DNA of 11,425 nucleotides, taken from Penaeus vannamei. Its lineage: Eukaryota > Arthropoda > Malacostraca > Decapoda > Penaeidae. The notes below the pieces were generated by a model. It did not search any database. It was not told the DNA's origin and saw only the letters and a list, made by a program, of their open reading frames with translations. This document shows positions 7,108-11,425 of this stretch, piece after piece. The translations under genes and the position numbers were made by a program. The DNA is taken from assembly GCF_042767895.1 (NCBI RefSeq), contig NC_091588.1, positions 13,691,415 to 13,702,839 on the forward strand, read 5' to 3'. How positions within the stretch are numbered: position 1 is the first letter of the stretch; each line of letters begins with the position of its first letter.

Positions 7108-8400
7108 CACCAATACAAGGCCTATCATTTCCCCAAAGGGTGTTGTTTTGGGCTACGGGATCAAAGGACGGTTGTTGTTTGAAGAGTAATGCTTTGTTTG
7201 AAGTCATTTATTTTTGTTATGTTTAGTAGTGATCTAGTTTTATTGTTATTTTTATTATTTCCCTTGTTTACGACTTTTATCTAAGTTCCTGTGAGCTCAG
7301 GTTCATGAAGTGAATATAGAAGGATTGCAAATATCCAGTAGAATAATGTGGTTCAAATTCTACGGGTATTTCCGCCACGTTTCAGTTGTCTCCTGCATTT
7401 CATATTTTCCCTCTTCATTGGTGGCGCTGTGGCCCAAGTTTGGTTAATGAAATTGGGCAGAAAGGGAATCTAGTAATTGGGGCAAATAGTAATAATCATA
7501 AATATAATGATGATGATGAAGGTAATAACAATAAATGAAATATATGAGGTTATAGGGAGCTTCACATTCTTTGCTGATGCGACTGATTTCACTGTATCAC
7601 TTGAACAATAGCAACACATGAAAGTTCTCATCAGCCACTTCAATTTCTTGTTCCATCCTTTTATAAGCCAAGACCATATTTATACAAATCTAACATTGAT
7701 AATTCTTCTGCGCGCGCGTGTGTGTACGGACGGATTTCATATTCCTTCCATTTATTGAAAATGACCAAAAGGAATAATAACGAAAATAGGAAAATAAATA
7801 AAACAATGGCTTCTGGCATTTACTCAGAGTTACAGCGAACACGAAACAGTATAATGCTCTTTACCTTCGCCTGGCGCGCACCCTCACTTCCGGGTCCGTC
7901 TAATGCTACGTAATCCAGTAGCTCTTACGTGCGCAACTATTGGTTTTATTTCTAAATAATCAAGAAGACCCTCGTCCGTGTTCCGTCCTGGTCCTGGCAT
8001 CTTATGCGGCGCTGTCGCCTTGCCTCATCATTTTTATTTTCTAACGAATGAGAATGAAATTATAAATAAGAAAGTAGAAGGGATATTTGTAAATCACTAC
8101 ACTGAAATGCGGTGTTGATTCCAGGATCATCAGTATGTTTCCGTGACAGTCCAGAAAAGTCAGGGATCGCCCATCAGGAACAGCTCCCTCGGCCCCACCG
8201 CCGATGAGTAGCGCTGAGCTCAGCTGGAGACACTCGCAACCAACAGTGGAAGAGGGACTACTTAACGCTGAACAGTTACTATTATTCTTGGTAGTTGTGT
8301 GTTCGGATTAAGGTCAAGGCAATTGGCCAAATGGAAGTAATTATGAAAGGACATAAAAATTATTCGAAATCTGATGAGACTGGCTTTCACCATAACAGTA
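7108..8400. other. Non-coding spacer
   Basis: AT-rich, with a short GAT run near 7506-7520, a GC/GT alternation near 7711-7725 and GC-richer islands near 7860-8000 and 8150-8250. No IR exon, tRNA or mobile-element termini were recognised. An open minus-strand frame without ATG spans 8307-8041. Confidence 0.45.
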
Positions 8401-8409
8401 TACAAAGGT

Positions 8410-8425
8410 ATATATATATATATAT
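8410..8425. repeat. (TA)n at left edge of the gap
   Basis: TA dinucleotides run directly into the N block, so the true repeat is probably longer. Confidence 0.85.
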
Positions 8426-8925
8426 NNNNNNNNNNNNNNNNNNNNNNNNNNNNNNNNNNNNNNNNNNNNNNNNNNNNNNNNNNNNNNNNNNNNNNNNNNN
8501 NNNNNNNNNNNNNNNNNNNNNNNNNNNNNNNNNNNNNNNNNNNNNNNNNNNNNNNNNNNNNNNNNNNNNNNNNNNNNNNNNNNNNNNNNNNNNNNNNNNN
8601 NNNNNNNNNNNNNNNNNNNNNNNNNNNNNNNNNNNNNNNNNNNNNNNNNNNNNNNNNNNNNNNNNNNNNNNNNNNNNNNNNNNNNNNNNNNNNNNNNNNN
8701 NNNNNNNNNNNNNNNNNNNNNNNNNNNNNNNNNNNNNNNNNNNNNNNNNNNNNNNNNNNNNNNNNNNNNNNNNNNNNNNNNNNNNNNNNNNNNNNNNNNN
8801 NNNNNNNNNNNNNNNNNNNNNNNNNNNNNNNNNNNNNNNNNNNNNNNNNNNNNNNNNNNNNNNNNNNNNNNNNNNNNNNNNNNNNNNNNNNNNNNNNNNN
8901 NNNNNNNNNNNNNNNNNNNNNNNNN
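8426..8925. other. Assembly gap of 500 N
   Basis: Exactly 500 undetermined bases, the kind of round number used as a scaffolding placeholder. The true size and content are unknown. Confidence 0.99.
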
Positions 8926-8962
8926 ACGCATCCTTGTATATATTGATGATGGTATATTTATA

Positions 8963-9136
<174 letters not shown>

Positions 9137-9580
9137 ATTTGCGTAATTAATGCAATAATAGCAATCATGAACAATACTCTAATGATTTTCATGATAATAA
9201 CAATAAAACTAACGATAATGATAATAATTAGAAATAATAATGATAGTAGAAATAATCATAACATCACTATTTTCGTTATTATTATTATTACTGTTTATTT
9301 ATAGAAATAGTTATAATGAGCAAAATGACATTCATAATTAAGATAACAGCTCTTATAATGATTATATTAAGGGTAATTATGGCGATAGTTACTATAATGA
9401 TGATAATGATCATATTAATGATATTAATGTTAATAATGAGGATAATAATCATAAAGCCTTTTGAGAATCTGGTCGAAAAAATCCTTTTGGAGTTTATGGG
9501 ATGATTATGATGATTTCTGCAATAATTTGGCTAATTATGATGATTTTCATGATAACCCCATTAATAATGACGATAATAAT

Positions 9581-9652
9581 GATAATTATGACATTAATTA
9601 GGATAATTATGACATTAATTAGGATAATTATGACATTGATTAGGATAATTAT
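9581..9652. repeat. Nested 21-bp tandem repeat within the array
   Basis: GATAATTATGACATTAATTAG-type 21-mers occur three times here, two times near 10174-10225 and three times, more degenerate, near 10793-10868. Confidence 0.85.
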
Positions 9653-10329
9653 AATAAAATGATAATTATAATGATAATAACAATAAGGCTAACGATAATG
9701 ATAATAATTAGAAAAATAATGATAGTAAAAATAATCCAAATATCACAATTATTGTTATTATAATTACTACTGTTGTTGTTATTATTTCTAAGAATATCAT
9801 TATTGTTATTATCATTATATAAATATTCATAATGAGGATAATGACATTAATAATTAAGATAATAGCTCTTACAATGGTTATATCAAGGGTAATTATGGCA
9901 ATAATTACCATAATGATAATGATGATGTTAATGCTATTAATGATAATAATGATGATAATAATCATAAAGCCCATCCATAATGAAAAAAAAGGCTAAAAGT
10001 ATAAAAATCCCCAAAGTCGAAAAAACGGCGAAATCTAGCGATATATACCCTTTTGAAAATCTGGTCGAAAAAAAAACCTTTTCGAGTTTATGGGATGATT
10101 ATGATGATTTCTGCAATGATTTGGCTAATCATGATGATTTTCATGATAATCCCATTAATAATGACGATAAGAATGATAATTATGACATTAATTAGGATGA
10201 TTATGACATTGATTAGGATAATTATAATAAAATGATAATTATAATGATAATTTGCGTAATTAATGCAATAATAGCAATCATCAACAATACTCTAATGATT
10301 TTCATGATAATAACAATAAGACTAACGAT

Positions 10330-10432
10330 AATGATAATAATTAGAAATAATAATGATAGTAGAAATAATCATTATATCGCTATTATTGTTATCATAATTA
10401 CTACTGTTGTTATTATTTCTAAAATTATCATT
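10330..10432. repeat. Imperfect palindrome inside the array unit
   Basis: Left arm 10330-10362 (AATGATAATAATTAGAAATA...) pairs with right arm 10401-10432 (...TATTTCTAAAATTATCATT), with one gap and about four mismatches over 33 bases and a 38-base spacer. Copies 2 (from about 9698) and 4 (from about 10974) keep it; copy 1 has a degraded right arm. Confidence 0.75.
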
Positions 10433-11425
10433 ATTGTTATCATTATAGAAATAATTATAATGAGGAAAATGACATTAATAATTAATATAATAGCTCTTAT
10501 AATGATTATATTAAGGGTAATTATGGCGATAAGTACTGTAATGATGATAATGATGTTAATGCTATTAATGATAATAATGATGATAATAATCATAAAGCCC
10601 ATCGATAATGAAAAAAGGCTAAAAGTATAAAAATCCCTAAAGTCGAAAAAACGGCGAAATCTAGCGATATATAGCCATTTTAGAATATTTTCGAAAAAAA
10701 AACTTTTTCGAGTTTATGGGATGATTATGAGGATTTCTGTAATAATTCGGCTAATTATGATGATTATAATAATCCCATTAATAATGACGATAATAATGAT
10801 AATTATGACATTAATTAGGATAATTTTGACATTAATTAGGATAGCTATGACATTAATTTGGATAATTATAATAAAATGATAATTATAATGATAATTTGCG
10901 TAATTAATGCATTAATAGCAATCATCAACAATACTCTAATGATTTTCATGATAATAACAATAAGACTACCGATAATGATAATAATTAGAAATAATAATGA
11001 TAGAAATAATCAAAATATCGCTATTATTGTCATTGTAATTATTACTATTTATGTTATTATTTCAAAAATTATCATTATTTTTATTATCATTATAGATTTA
11101 CTTATAATGAGGAAAATGATATAAATAATTAATATAATAGCTCTCATAATGATTATATTAAGGGTAATTATGGCGATAATTACTATAATGATGATAATGA
11201 TGATGTTAATGCTATTAAGGATAATAATGATGATGGTAATAATCACAAAGCCCATCCCTAAATTAAAAAAGGCTAAAAGTATAAAAATCCCCAAACTCGA
11301 AAAAACGGCGAAATCTAGCGATATATAGCCTTCTGAGAATATGGTCGAAAAAAAACAACCCTTTTCGAGTTTATGGGATTATTAAGATGATTTCTCAAAT
11401 AATTCGGCTAATTATGATTATTTTC

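Larger units (their letters stand above)
9137..11425. repeat. AT-rich tandem array, unit about 540-660 bp, four copies seen
   Basis: The landmark GAGTTTATGGGAT recurs at 9490, 10084, 10710 and 11367 (spacing 594, 626, 657). Copies run about 9137-9674, 9675-10250, 10251-10894 and 10895 to beyond the window. Each has a GAT/ATT-rich part and a less simple core (GGCTAAAAGTATAAAAATCC, then CGAAAAAACGGCGAAATC). Copies differ by blocks of about 60 and 79 bp. The Ile/Met/Asn-rich ORFs across it are composition artefacts: they are not conserved in frame between copies. Confidence 0.93.

Noticed and set aside
7345..7375. GGTTCAAATTC, resembling a tRNA B box
   Set aside because: The flanking bases do not form a T stem and no A box or acceptor stem is present.
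9316..11294. Ile/Met/Asn-rich ORFs in the tandem array
   Set aside because: Composition effect of GAT/ATT/AAT triplets on both strands; frames break between copies.
9137..11425. CRISPR-like array
   Set aside because: The repeats are hundreds of bases long, adjacent and diverged, without regular short repeats and unique spacers; the context is eukaryotic.

Overview
The window looks like a piece of an arthropod genome, most likely a decapod crustacean such as a penaeid shrimp. The grounds are a spliced gene with short exons and GT-AG introns, a receptor family that is expanded in crustaceans, and extreme microsatellite density ((TA)n, (CA)n, (CT)n, ATT/GAT triplets, poly-A). The species call is inference. 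There is no sign of bacterial gene organisation.

Only one gene can be supported. It is on the minus strand and is an ionotropic (glutamate-like) receptor gene of the divergent invertebrate IR class. Eight exons were assembled by eye from splice sites and reading phase: about 4732-4624, 3925-3825, 3373-3283, 2379-2221, 1874-1783, 1665-1580, 1073-859 and 683-516. They encode, in order, ligand-binding lobe S1, membrane segment M1, the pore loop, M3 and the first part of lobe S2. Exons 2 to 8 total 912 nt, or 304 codons, with no stop and with matching phase at every junction. The end of S2, M4 and the C-terminus lie beyond coordinate 1. The first exon(s) were not found and lie above 4624.

Region by region: 1-515 is intron with an (AT)n/(AC)n block. 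Positions 516-4732 hold the receptor gene. Its introns carry a 244-bp PIF/Harbinger-like MITE (2437-2680), a CT minisatellite, a G-quadruplex-prone run just behind a 5' splice site, and (CA)/(TG) repeats near several splice sites. Positions 4733-6640 have no recognised gene, but contain a GA-rich tract, a long poly-A, triplet repeats and a promoter-like cluster of three evenly spaced CCAAT boxes plus a GC box (5901-5995). A 459-bp hAT-like MITE with an 8-bp target-site duplication occupies 6641-7099. Positions 7100-8400 are non-coding as far as I can tell. A 500-N assembly gap (8426-8925) sits between (TA)n blocks. From 9137 to the window end is an AT-rich tandem array with a unit of about 540-660 bp; each unit contains an imperfect palindrome and a nested 21-bp repeat.

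The other open frames are translations of simple repeats or antisense shadows of the receptor exons.
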